Shown: positions 1-6,769 of the stretch, in pieces | How positions within the stretch are numbered: the first letter of the stretch is position 1 | How the letters are laid out: every line of letters begins with the position of its first letter | Source of the DNA: JALORV01 sp035255845 | GTDB lineage: Bacteria > Pseudomonadota > Gammaproteobacteria > Burkholderiales > Burkholderiaceae_F | Direction: 5' to 3' | Length of the DNA stretch: 16,515 nt | NCBI GenBank assembly: GCA_035255845.1 | Contig: DATEZE010000027.1 | Coordinates: forward strand, 1-16,515 | Position numbers and translations under genes: made by a program | Notes under the pieces: model-generated | The model's database searches: none | What the model was told of the DNA's origin: nothing | Seen by the model: the letters and a program-made list of their open reading frames with translations, nothing else

Positions 1-1
1 G

Positions 2-139
2 CTGCAGAACGCGGCTTCCGTTGCGAGCCTGATGCTGACGACCGACGCGATGGTGGCCGAGCTCGTCGAAGACAAGCCGGCCTCGCCTGGCGGCGGCGGC
101 GGTATGGGTGGCATGGGCGGTATGGGCATGGACATGTAA
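2..139 (+). CDS. groL: Chaperonin GroEL, C-terminal end (5' truncated by window)
   Basis: This is the last 45 codons of the 60-kDa chaperonin GroEL, which forms the double-ring, ATP-driven cytosolic protein-folding chamber with GroES. The reading frame enters from the left edge. The visible part has the typical end of the equatorial domain (LQNAASVASLMLTTDAMVAE), a short acidic stretch, and the flexible Gly-Met tail with GGM repeats ending in MDM. That tail projects into the folding cavity in this family. The stop is TAA, and a strong intrinsic terminator begins 45 bases later, so this is the end of its transcription unit. The start and most of the protein lie outside the window. The assignment is very secure because both the terminal helix sequence and the tail are diagnostic. 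Confidence 0.97.
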   Translation: MQNAASVASLMLTTDAMVAELVEDKPASPGGGGGMGGMGGMGMDM

Positions 140-184
140 TAGGCCAGCTGCGGCTCCATGCCACAGTTTGCTGTCCTGTAAAGC

Positions 185-215
185 AAACGGCCCGCAGACG
201 CGGGCCGTTTTTTTT
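185..215 (+). terminator. Intrinsic terminator after groL
   Basis: An 11-bp perfect inverted repeat (185-195 with 200-210) has a 4-nt AGAC loop and runs into eight consecutive T residues (208-215). It is a textbook Rho-independent terminator for the plus-strand groL transcript. It lies just past the stop of the convergent redoxin gene. It could also stop the minus-strand operon, but on that strand the stem is followed by a weaker GCTTTA tract, so two-way function is only an inference. Confidence 0.93.
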
Positions 216-225
216 CGATCTGCGC

Positions 226-831
226 TCAGTACTTGATCGTGCAGCCGTATGCGCTCGAAGTCGCAGCCGTTACTGCCTTGCCGCCGCGGGCATCGGTGAG
301 TGCAGCCGCGACGTAGTTCGACGCGACTTTGACGTCCGCGGGATTCGCGCTGCGGCGGTCGTCGATCGCACCGGCGTAGATCAGCGTTCCCTTCGGATCG
401 ATCACATACATGTGCGGCGTCACTTTGGCGCCATAGGCACGCCCAATTTCACCGCTGGTATCGATCAGGACTGCAGTCGGCGCCGCGTTCTCCTGTCTGA
501 ACCATGCAGCTAACCGGTCCGGCGGCATGTAGTCAGAGTGGGTGGCCTTCGTCGAGTTAATCGAAAGCCAGGCGACATCGTCGGCAACGAAGCGCTTCTG
601 CAGCGTCTGCATGTTGCCGCTGCTGTAGTGTTTCTGGACGAACGGGCAATTCGGATTGTTCCATTCGAGGACCACATAATGGCCCTTGAAGTCGCCGAGC
701 ATGACCGGCTTGCCGTTCACGTCTTGCGCGCGGAAGGCTGGCGCCGGCTCGCCGACCGTTGCGGCGGCGTGCGCCGCGGCAGCGGTGAGGAAACAACAGG
801 TCGCGACGACAAGCGAAACCGCGCGCTTCAT
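226..831 (-). CDS. Exported thioredoxin-fold redoxin (PRX-like, AhpC/TSA-type)
   Basis: This 201-residue protein has an N-terminal signal peptide (basic MKR, a hydrophobic core, cleavage probably after an AHA-type site near residue 22). Mature protein should therefore be periplasmic or anchored at the membrane. The rest is a peroxiredoxin/TlpA-like thioredoxin fold: a G-x-x-A-P-x-F start (residues 27-33), then the active-site region EWNNPNCPFVQKHY with Cys62, and a cis-proline segment KVTPHMYVID. Only one cysteine is in the active-site loop, unlike the CxxC of thioredoxins. The only other mature cysteine is Cys197 in the C-terminal YGCTIKY motif, which I recall as a feature of PRX-like1 proteins and which might act as resolving cysteine. 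The gene starts 10 nt after dsbD ends and shares its ribosome-binding site with the dsbD stop, so it is probably co-translated and reduced by DsbD. The exact substrate is unknown. Confidence 0.88.
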   Translation of the reverse strand: MKRAVSLVVATCCFLTAAAAHAAATVGEPAPAFRAQDVNGKPVMLGDFKGHYVVLEWNNPNCPFVQKHYSSGNMQTLQKRFVADDVAWLSINSTKATHSDYMPPDRLAAWFRQENAAPTAVLIDTSGEIGRAYGAKVTPHMYVIDPKGTLIYAGAIDDRRSANPADVKVASNYVAAALTDARGGKAVTAATSSAYGCTIKY

Positions 832-836
832 CGCAA

Positions 837-844
837 CCTCCTCA
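837..844 (-). promoter_or_regulatory. Shine-Dalgarno of the redoxin gene overlapping the dsbD stop
   Basis: Read on the minus strand, the junction is TGAGGAGG followed by 5 nt and then the redoxin ATG. The TGA that ends dsbD is the first part of a near-perfect Shine-Dalgarno sequence. A ribosome finishing dsbD is thus placed exactly at the initiation site of the next gene, which points to translational coupling. It also fixes the redoxin start at base 831. Confidence 0.85.
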
Positions 845-2962
845 GTTGATCTTGTCGAGCGCGGTTAGGACCGTGTTCTCCGTCAAAAGTTCGGGCAGCA
901 CAGTCGGCTTCCCGCTCCGGTCGTACAGCACATATAACGGAACGCCGTTGCGGCCGAATTCGGCCAACGCATGCGTGATCTGCTGGTCGCGGTTGGTCCA
1001 GTCGGCTTTCATCCGGACGATCCCGGAATCCGCGAACCGCGCCTTTACCTTGTCGGTGTTCAGCGCCACACGCTTGTTGACCTGGCAGGTCACGCACCAT
1101 GCTGCGGTGAAATCGACGAACACCGCTTTGCCCTGCCCGCGCAGTTCTGCCAGCTTGGCCGGCGTGTACTCGACCCACCCGGGCGCGATCGACACGCGGC
1201 TGCCGCCGGCCGGCGACGGTTCCGACGTGGCGATCGGCGTGAACGTGATCGCGGCCAGCACTGCGCCGGCCAACGCGACCCAGCGGAACCGGCTTGCGCC
1301 TCGCTGCGCCAATCCCAGAGACCAGAGCGCGAACGCGACCGCCACAAGCACCCCGAGCGCGAGCGCAACGCCGCCCGCGTCAACCTGCTGCGCCAGAACC
1401 CATAGCAGCCAGACGCATGTGGCAAACATCGGGAACGCCATGAACTGCTTGAAGAGTTCCATCCAGCGACCCGGCCGCGGCAACTTCGCAAGCAACGCCG
1501 GAAACAACGTGATCAGCAGGTACGGTGTTGCCATGCCGACGCCCAGCATTGCGAATACAGACAGCGCGATCACAGCCGGCTGAGTGATTGCATAACCGAG
1601 TGCGGCGCTCATGAACGGCGCAGTGCACGGCGAGGCCACGATTACCGCGAGCACGCCGGTGCCGAAGCTGCCGCGCCAGTCGGACTTTCCGACCAGTGCA
1701 TCCGCTGCCCGGGTGTTGCCGATGCCGCTGCCGAACGTGAATTCGTAGACGCCGAGCAGATTCAGCCCGATGACGAAGAAGAGCACCGTCAGCGACGCGA
1801 CGACCCACGGCGTCTGCAGCTGGAAGCCCCAGCCGAGCGCGCTGCCGGCCTGCTGCAAGGCGATCAGCAGTCCCGCGAGCAGCACGAAAGACAGGACCAC
1901 ACCGACCGCGAAGGCGAGGCCGTGTACCGCCATCGGACCGCTGTGAGTGCGATGCTGCGCGAGGCCGATGAGCTTCAGCGACAGCACCGGAAACACGCAG
2001 GGCATAAGGTTCAGGATCAGCCCGCCGACGAAGGCGGCTCCGAGAGCGGCGAGCAGCGACATCGTCGGGGTCGTCGACGGGACCGCTGTGGCCGTACCCG
2101 CGGCCGCCGTTGCAACTGCACCTGCCACAAGCGGCGCATCGACGGTCGCGGTCCAGCCGCCTGACTTCGCAGGACCGCCGTTGGCGACGATCACTCCGGC
2201 GAGTGACTTCGAGTCGGCCTTCACCGGCTTCACCGCGGTCAGCGTTAGCGCGAGCCCGTTGCCCCGGTCGAGCACCTGCGCCGCTGCGGGTTCGATGCGG
2301 CCCTCTTCCAGCGGGAAGAACTCAAGCTTGTCGGCCGTGCGGCCAGCTGGCAGTTCGAATGCGACCCTGATTCTGTTGGCGTCGACGGTACCGCGGGCAT
2401 TAAGGCCGGGTAGCGTCACCGGCACCAGCTTCCGCGCCTCGGCAAAGCGCGCCGCGTGCACAGAAGGCGCAGCCTGCCCCTTGACCGGCAGCGTCAGCTT
2501 CAGGTCCGCGCTGCCGGGGATGCAAACATCCTTGCACTCCAGCCATTCCGCCTTCGCGTTCAACGTGACCGCGCTGCCGGCGAGGTTGGCCGGCATCTGC
2601 AACGTTGTCAGCAACAGCGTGTCGCCTTCGTAACCGAAGTTCACCAGCGGCCCGGCGGGAAGGCGATGCGGATGCGGCCATTCGATCGGTCCCGCCACGA
2701 TCGCCGCCGGCAGCGACCAGTTGATCTGGGTCGGAAGCCCGGAGTCGCCTGGCACCTGCCAGTACGTGTGCCACTCGTCATCGTGCGTCAGGCGCACACC
2801 GACCTGTAGCGGCTGGCCCGGGACGACGGCATCGCGGGCCGCGATCAGTTCGGCCTTGACGTGGGGTTCCGGGGCACCGAACCGCGGCAGGCCTTGCGCC
2901 GCAGATGTAGAAGCGGCGAGCCCGGCAGCGAGGGCGAGGAGGAGGAATCGTAGCGTTCGCAT
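842..2962 (-). CDS. dsbD: Thiol:disulfide interchange protein DsbD / ScsB type
   Basis: This inner-membrane reductase carries electrons from cytoplasmic thioredoxin to periplasmic thiol proteins. From the chosen start it has 706 residues. There is a signal peptide (1 to about 22), then an N-terminal periplasmic domain (about 30-160) with the EWHTYWQVPGDSGLPTQI motif and the redox pair Cys143/Cys147 (C-x3-C). A linker follows, then a membrane domain of about eight helices (about 303-575) with the two membrane cysteines in MPCVFP (Cys322) and SPCTAP (Cys446). Last is a C-terminal periplasmic thioredoxin domain with WCVTC (Cys623, Cys626). All three cysteine pairs are present. The N-domain resembles the ScsB-like branch more than E. 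coli DsbD. An in-frame ATG 30 nt upstream (2992) would put ten non-signal residues before the leader, so I prefer 2962. The redoxin gene follows directly and is a plausible partner. Confidence 0.93.
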   Translation of the reverse strand: MRTLRFLLLALAAGLAASTSAAQGLPRFGAPEPHVKAELIAARDAVVPGQPLQVGVRLTHDDEWHTYWQVPGDSGLPTQINWSLPAAIVAGPIEWPHPHRLPAGPLVNFGYEGDTLLLTTLQMPANLAGSAVTLNAKAEWLECKDVCIPGSADLKLTLPVKGQAAPSVHAARFAEARKLVPVTLPGLNARGTVDANRIRVAFELPAGRTADKLEFFPLEEGRIEPAAAQVLDRGNGLALTLTAVKPVKADSKSLAGVIVANGGPAKSGGWTATVDAPLVAGAVATAAAGTATAVPSTTPTMSLLAALGAAFVGGLILNLMPCVFPVLSLKLIGLAQHRTHSGPMAVHGLAFAVGVVLSFVLLAGLLIALQQAGSALGWGFQLQTPWVVASLTVLFFVIGLNLLGVYEFTFGSGIGNTRAADALVGKSDWRGSFGTGVLAVIVASPCTAPFMSAALGYAITQPAVIALSVFAMLGVGMATPYLLITLFPALLAKLPRPGRWMELFKQFMAFPMFATCVWLLWVLAQQVDAGGVALALGVLVAVAFALWSLGLAQRGASRFRWVALAGAVLAAITFTPIATSEPSPAGGSRVSIAPGWVEYTPAKLAELRGQGKAVFVDFTAAWCVTCQVNKRVALNTDKVKARFADSGIVRMKADWTNRDQQITHALAEFGRNGVPLYVLYDRSGKPTVLPELLTENTVLTALDKIN

Positions 2963-2976
2963 AACGTGATTTTCGT

Positions 2977-3006
2977 CTATTAGACGCCACATTGGTTCCC
3001 GGCCAA
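2977..3006 (-). promoter_or_regulatory. Possible sigma70 promoter for dsbD
   Basis: In the 67-nt gap between hemL and dsbD the minus strand reads TTGGCC (3001-3006), an 18-nt spacer, then TAATAG (2977-2982). Transcription from it would start just upstream of the ATG at 2962 and downstream of the alternative ATG at 2992, which would fit the shorter dsbD start. The match to consensus is modest. Read-through from hemL is equally possible. Confidence 0.3.
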
Positions 3007-3029
3007 ATGGCTTACCCGCCGGCTATTTC

Positions 3030-4343
3030 CTACGCCCGGACCGATTCGTGAGCGTGCGCAAACGCGTCGCGGGCGGCGAACAAGCTAGCATCGATGACGC
3101 GCGCATCATGCGCAATCGAGACAAAGCCGGCTTCGAACGCCGAGGGCGCCAGATAAACGCCGCGCTCCAGCATCGCGTGGAAGAACCGGTTGAAGCGCTC
3201 CTTGTTGGCAACCATGACCTGCGCATGGCTGACTGGAGGCTGTGCGGAGAAGTAGATCCCGAACATCCCACCGACGTGATCGCCGGCAAAGTCCCACCCG
3301 GGAGCCGCCTGGTGCGCTGCTTCGGCGAGTCCCTCGATCAGGCGACCGGCACGCTGGCCCAGTTCGTCGTAGAAGCCGGGCCGCTGGATTTCGCGCAACG
3401 TCGCAAGACCGCAGGCCACGGCAACCGGGTTGCCGGAAAGCGTGCCAGCCTGGTAGACGGCTCCGAGTGGCGCGAGGTGTTTCATGATGTTCCGCTTGCC
3501 GCCGAAGGCGGCGACCGGCATGCCGCCGCCGATCACCTTGCCGAGCACCGTCATGTCCGGTTCGATGTCGTACAACGACTGCGCTCCGCCCAGCGCCACG
3601 CGAAAGCCGGACATCACTTCATCGAAGACCAGGATGGCGCCGTGTTTCGCCGTCAATTCGCGCATTGCCCGCAGGAACTCGGCGCTTCCACGCACGAGGT
3701 TCATGTTGCCGGCAATCGGTTCGACGATTACACAGGCGATGTCCTCACCGTGTTGGCGGAACGCATCGGCCAGTTGCTGTGGCTCGTTGTAGTCGAGCAC
3801 GATCGTGTGCTGTGTGATCTCGGCCGGCACGCCGGCACTGCTCGGGTTGCCGAACGTCAGTAAGCCCGACCCGGCTTTGACCAGCAGGCTATCGGCATGG
3901 CCGTGGTAACAGCCCTCGAATTTGATGATCTTGCGCCGGCCCTTGCCGCCTCCGGCCGCGCCGCGCGCCAGTCGGATCGCGCTCATCGCAGCTTCTGTCC
4001 CGGATGACACCAGGCGGACCTGATCCATCGATGGCACGAGTTTCAGAAGTTCTTCGGCCATGACGACCTCGGCCTCGGTCGGTGCACCGTAGGACAGGCC
4101 CCGCGCGGCGGCCTCCTGTACCGCTTTGACGACCGCAGGATGGCCGTGGCCGAGGATCATCGGGCCCCAGGATCCGATGTAGTCGATATAGCGTTTGCCA
4201 TCGGCATCCCAGAAGTACGGCCCTTCCGCATGGTCGATGAAGCGCGGTGTGCCGCCGACCGAGCGAAAGGCGCGCACCGGCGAATTCACGCCACCGGGAA
4301 TTGAGCGCTGCGCGCGTTCAAACAGTTGTTCGTTGCGTGCCAT
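3030..4343 (-). CDS. hemL: Glutamate-1-semialdehyde 2,1-aminomutase
   Basis: This PLP enzyme of the C5 haem pathway isomerises glutamate-1-semialdehyde, made by HemA, to 5-aminolevulinate in the cytosol. From the chosen start it has 437 residues, close to the usual 425-430. Visible family signatures are the N-terminal SIPGGVNSPVRAF, SSGTEA (114-119) for phosphate binding, CYHGH (145-149), FDEVMSGFR (240-248) with the PLP-contacting Asp241, and the Schiff-base lysine Lys269 in VLGKVIGGGMPV. The TLSGNP motif (301-306) is also there. The start at 4343 is chosen because MARNEQLFERAQ is the normal N-terminus and a GAGGA sequence lies upstream. An ATG at 4409 would add 22 unrelated residues encoded within the overlap with thiE. 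The start lies inside the 3' end of thiE (26-nt overlap), so the two are probably translationally coupled. Confidence 0.96.
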   Translation of the reverse strand: MARNEQLFERAQRSIPGGVNSPVRAFRSVGGTPRFIDHAEGPYFWDADGKRYIDYIGSWGPMILGHGHPAVVKAVQEAAARGLSYGAPTEAEVVMAEELLKLVPSMDQVRLVSSGTEAAMSAIRLARGAAGGGKGRRKIIKFEGCYHGHADSLLVKAGSGLLTFGNPSSAGVPAEITQHTIVLDYNEPQQLADAFRQHGEDIACVIVEPIAGNMNLVRGSAEFLRAMRELTAKHGAILVFDEVMSGFRVALGGAQSLYDIEPDMTVLGKVIGGGMPVAAFGGKRNIMKHLAPLGAVYQAGTLSGNPVAVACGLATLREIQRPGFYDELGQRAGRLIEGLAEAAHQAAPGWDFAGDHVGGMFGIYFSAQPPVSHAQVMVANKERFNRFFHAMLERGVYLAPSAFEAGFVSIAHDARVIDASLFAARDAFAHAHESVRA

Positions 4344-5013
4344 GGATACGTCGTCCTCGTTCGAATTCGAACTGCAGCGTCGCGCTCGCATGCGCGGGGT
4401 CCGGAGCATCGAACACCGCGCTGATCAGCGCCGCTGCGTGTGCGCCGGCGCCGCTCACCGCTGCGATGTTCGCGCTGTCGATGCCGCCGATGGCGACCAC
4501 GCGCTGCTGAACAAAGCGAGTTCGCGCCTCGGTGATCAGCGCGAGCGAGGCGCGCACCGCGTCAGGCTTGGTCATAGATGGGAAAACGGAACCGAAGGCC
4601 AGCACATCGGCGCCGCAGGCGACTGCACGTTCGGCGCGCTGTATGTCGGCGTAGCAGGACGCGCCGAGCAGCGCACGTGGCAGTCGACGGCGCGCCTGGG
4701 CCAGGTCGCCGTCGTCTCGCCCCAGATGCACGCCGTCGACATCGAACTCGAGCGCAAGGTCGATGTCGTCATTGACGATCAGCAGGGCGCGGTGCGCCAG
4801 CGTCAGCCGCTGCACTCCGCTCAGCTGACGGCGCCGCTCGCCCGGTGCCGCCCGCTTGTTACGGTACTGAACGACGCTCACGCCAGCGTCGAGCGCCTGC
4901 TCGAGCGTTGTCAGCATGTGATCGTCACCGACGTCCGGCGTCAGCAGATACACGCCTGTCATCCGAGCGAGCCGGGCGGCGCGTTCAGTTGACGTCGGTG
5001 CTGACATTGCCAT
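4318..5013 (-). CDS. thiE: Thiamine-phosphate synthase ThiE
   Basis: This TIM-barrel enzyme joins hydroxymethylpyrimidine diphosphate (HMP-PP) and thiazole phosphate to make thiamine monophosphate. In the 231-residue protein I see VQYRNK (48-53), whose Arg and Lys bind the diphosphate, IVNDDIDLA (79-87) with the Mg-binding Asp, GVHLGRDD (94-101, usually HLGQxD), FGSVFPSMTKP (140-150) and AIGGI (174-178). The C-terminal 20 residues are charged and probably dispensable. The start at 5013 overlaps the end of the ThiD-like gene by 29 nt. Other in-frame starts are 5007 and 4962. The last begins right before the barrel (MTGVYLLTPD) but has no good ribosome-binding site, while GAGGACGAG precedes 5013. 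Placed after a ThiD-like gene, it completes a thiamine-salvage pair, with hemL in the same operon. Confidence 0.92.
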   Translation of the reverse strand: MAMSAPTSTERAARLARMTGVYLLTPDVGDDHMLTTLEQALDAGVSVVQYRNKRAAPGERRRQLSGVQRLTLAHRALLIVNDDIDLALEFDVDGVHLGRDDGDLAQARRRLPRALLGASCYADIQRAERAVACGADVLAFGSVFPSMTKPDAVRASLALITEARTRFVQQRVVAIGGIDSANIAAVSGAGAHAAALISAVFDAPDPAHASATLQFEFERGRRIHGTQRTTV

Positions 5014-5842
5014 GCGGCTCGTCCTCGTCCTCGCCGGCCCAGAACAAACGATCCGGAACCATGACCCCGATGCCTGCTGGAAATGCGTTCAGCAGGGCCG
5101 CCGCTGCGTACTGGGTAGCCTCGTGCGCGGCTTCCGGTAGGTCCACGCCCTGCGCCAAAAGCCCTGCGAGCGCGGCTGACAGCGTGGTGCCGACGCTCGC
5201 CCAATGCGCCCCGCCGGAAGCGAGGCGCGGCACGGTATCGCTTCGCACCAGGCCCGAGTCGTTGTACAGCGCGCTCAGCACCAGCGACGATCCCGGGTCC
5301 ACATCGGTGATCAGCGCGAATTCGGCGCCCCAGCCGATCAGTTCGCGTGCGCAGTTCGCGGCCGAGAGTCCGGCAGCACGCTCGTCGTCCTCGTTCACGA
5401 GGCTCACGAGCCGGCGAGCCTGAGCCAGGGTCAGTGTGACGATCGTTGCCTGCGGAATCAGCAACTCGCGCCAGGCGAGCGCGAAGTCCGCTGCGTCGTC
5501 GTCCGACGCGTCCTGCAGGCTCGGGTCAAGGACCACTGGTACCGCGTCATAGTCGGCGACGATGGCGGCGATCGGCTGCACCTGCTCGATGCTGCCGAGC
5601 TCGCCGATCTTGAACGCTGCCACCGCCATGTTGCTCAACACGGCCTGCGCCTGGGCTTCGATCCATCCGGGATCGATTGCAAGGAATGCATCCTCTGTGA
5701 CTGCTTCGGCGCTGCCGATCCGCGTGATCACGCTTGCGGGGTGACAACCCATGCTGGCGATCGCCAACTGATCCGCCTGGATGCCAGCGGCGCCGCTCGC
5801 ATCCGAAGCTCCGATGGTGAGTACAACAGGAAGGGACGACAT
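4985..5842 (-). CDS. thiD: ThiD-like hydroxymethylpyrimidine/phosphomethylpyrimidine kinase, divergent
   Basis: The family is the ribokinase fold. True ThiD phosphorylates hydroxymethylpyrimidine (HMP), then HMP-P, to give the HMP-PP used by ThiE. From the chosen start it has 285 residues. It keeps the N-terminal LTIGASDASGAAGIQAD (8-24), the SMGCHPASVIT segment (30-40), AAFKIGELGS (75-84), VVLDP (103-107) and the C-terminal LNAFPAGIG. Several key motifs are changed. The usual GGGG before IQAD is GAAG, the MTALTAQN substrate loop is absent, and the GTGCTLS anion-hole motif reads SVGTTLS (216-222), so the catalytic cysteine position is Thr219. I recall similar ThiD-like proteins beside hemL/thiE in other betaproteobacteria. 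It may be a weak kinase, have another substrate, or be regulatory. The start at 5842 (MSSLPVVLTIGASD) is preferred; a GTG at 5893 would add 17 residues. It is first in the operon and overlaps thiE. Confidence 0.85.
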   Translation of the reverse strand: MSSLPVVLTIGASDASGAAGIQADQLAIASMGCHPASVITRIGSAEAVTEDAFLAIDPGWIEAQAQAVLSNMAVAAFKIGELGSIEQVQPIAAIVADYDAVPVVLDPSLQDASDDDAADFALAWRELLIPQATIVTLTLAQARRLVSLVNEDDERAAGLSAANCARELIGWGAEFALITDVDPGSSLVLSALYNDSGLVRSDTVPRLASGGAHWASVGTTLSAALAGLLAQGVDLPEAAHEATQYAAAALLNAFPAGIGVMVPDRLFWAGEDEDEPHGNVSTDVN

Positions 5843-6011
5843 CGTTGGCAGGGGCGAGGGCAAACTGTTTGATGCTACGCGGACCGAATGCACTCGCGCG
5901 AAGGGGGTAGCGGAGAGCTATGAGCCCACGTTATGATCACTCGCTAAGTGTTTGATTTTAGCCGCTGAGCGATGGACCAAATAACACATCGCGCACTCAA
6001 GATTCAGAGCA
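5843..6011. other. Divergent intergenic region between thiD-like operon and rubredoxin
   Basis: These 169 bases separate a minus-strand operon from the plus-strand rubredoxin gene and must hold promoters for at least the former. Bases 5930-5995 are clearly more AT-rich than their surroundings. On the minus strand a TAAAAT sits at 5955-5960 and could be a -10 element, but no convincing -35 lies at the right distance. I see no THI-box-like riboswitch, strong hairpin or clear operator. If the GTG at 5893 were the true thiD start, the region would shrink by 51 bases. Confidence 0.4.
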
Positions 6012-6197
6012 ATGATGACGATTGACGTGGGGACGAAAACCTGGATGTGCCTCATCTGCGGGTGGATCTACGACGAGGCGGCCGGGGTTCCCGAGTCGGG
6101 TATCGCTCCAGGGACGAAATGGGAGGAAATACCGCCCAATTGGACCTGCCCTGAGTGCGGAGCGCGCAAGGAAGATTTCGAAATGGTCGAAATCTGA
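6012..6197 (+). CDS. Rubredoxin
   Basis: This 61-residue cytosolic electron carrier has a single iron bound by four cysteines. Both knuckles are intact: C-L-I-C-G (Cys13, Cys16) and C-P-E-C-G (Cys46, Cys49). The aromatic core (Trp11, Tyr20, Trp37, Trp44) and the GIAPGTKWEEIPPNW segment are typical. It starts with two consecutive ATG codons (6012 and 6015), and either may be used. Rubredoxins pass electrons to oxygenases, peroxide- or superoxide-detoxifying enzymes or alkane hydroxylases. No partner reductase is in this window, so the role here cannot be named. It is transcribed away from the thiD-like operon and lies 156 nt before pilG. It is complete, and codon use looks like its neighbours. 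Confidence 0.95.
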   Translation: MMTIDVGTKTWMCLICGWIYDEAAGVPESGIAPGTKWEEIPPNWTCPECGARKEDFEMVEI

Positions 6198-6215
6198 CCG
6201 CGGAACAGCGGTTTT
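6197..6215 (+). terminator. Weak terminator-like hairpin after the rubredoxin gene
   Basis: A 5-bp inverted repeat (ACCGC 6197-6201 with GCGGT 6208-6212) begins on the last base of the rubredoxin stop codon and is followed by TTTTC. The stem is short and the T-tract brief, so it would be at best a partial terminator between the rubredoxin and pil genes. Confidence 0.35.
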
Positions 6216-6241
6216 CAGCGCGGCGTGTGCAGGCAGTTTCG

Positions 6242-6271
6242 TTTAAAAACGCGCCGATCGGTCGATAGAAT
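6242..6271 (+). promoter_or_regulatory. Candidate sigma70 promoter of the pilGHIJ-chpA cluster
   Basis: TTTAAA (6242-6247) and TAGAAT (6266-6271) are separated by 18 nt in the gap before pilG. The -10 matches five of six consensus bases and the -35 four of six. The predicted start, near 6278, would leave a leader of about 75 nt. It is the best promoter-like match I found between the rubredoxin gene and pilG, but it was identified by eye only. Confidence 0.42.
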
Positions 6272-6353
6272 CGTTCGCGCGTTGTTGCCAAGGCGAGTCC
6301 CGCGTGGCATTGACCGGCGGCGTGCACGGGCCGGTTGAGATCAAGGACACGAC

Positions 6354-6749
6354 ATGGCGGCACAGGATTTTTCGGATATCCGTGGCAAGAAGGTGATGGT
6401 GATCGACGATTCGAACACCATTCGCCGAAGCGCGGAGATCTTCTTGTCGCAGGCGGGTTGCCAGGTGATCCTGGCGCAGGACGGCTTCGAGGCACTGTCG
6501 AAGATCAACGATCACCAGCCGAGCATCATCTTCTGCGACATCCTGATGCCGCGGCTGGATGGCTATCAGACCTGCGCGCTGATCAAGCGCAGCCCTCGCT
6601 TCCACAAGACGCCGGTCGTGATGCTGTCGTCCAAGGATGGACTGTTCGACCGCGCGCGGGGGCGCATGGTCGGTTCGAGCGAGTATCTGACCAAGCCATT
6701 CACAAAAGACAGCCTGCTGACCGCGGTGCGGCAGCATTCGATGAACTAA
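6354..6749 (+). CDS. pilG: Twitching-motility response regulator PilG
   Basis: This 131-residue single-domain receiver has no output domain. In the Pil-Chp system such a protein is phosphorylated by the ChpA/PilL kinase and promotes type IV pilus extension. The receiver signature is complete: acidic pair Asp18/Asp19 (VMVIDDSNTIRRS), phospho-acceptor Asp62 (FCDILMPRLDGYQ), Ser92 as the switch Ser/Thr (VVMLSSKD) and Lys114 (YLTKPF). Start choice is supported by AAGGA about 7 nt upstream. PilG rather than PilH is called from its position at the head of the cluster and the DSNTIRRSAEIFL and SSKDGLFDRARGRM stretches familiar from PilG proteins. pilH follows after 20 nt, so both are probably on one transcript. 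Confidence 0.95.
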   Translation: MAAQDFSDIRGKKVMVIDDSNTIRRSAEIFLSQAGCQVILAQDGFEALSKINDHQPSIIFCDILMPRLDGYQTCALIKRSPRFHKTPVVMLSSKDGLFDRARGRMVGSSEYLTKPFTKDSLLTAVRQHSMN

Positions 6750-6769
6750 GGGGCCTTTGCGGGGGGCCG

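Noticed and set aside
90..136. GGC/GGT and ATGGGC repeat tract as a DNA repeat element
   Set aside because: It encodes the normal Gly-Met tail of GroEL and needs no other explanation.
5843..6011. Thiamine-pyrophosphate riboswitch upstream of the thiD-like operon
   Set aside because: I looked on the minus strand for the conserved CUGAGA and ACCUGA elements of the THI box with paired stems and did not find them in suitable positions.
6335..6769. Upstream extension of pilH reading through pilG in another frame
   Set aside because: The extension has no receiver or other motif and overlaps the well-supported pilG. The ATG at 6770 has a G-rich ribosome-binding site and gives a normal PilH length.
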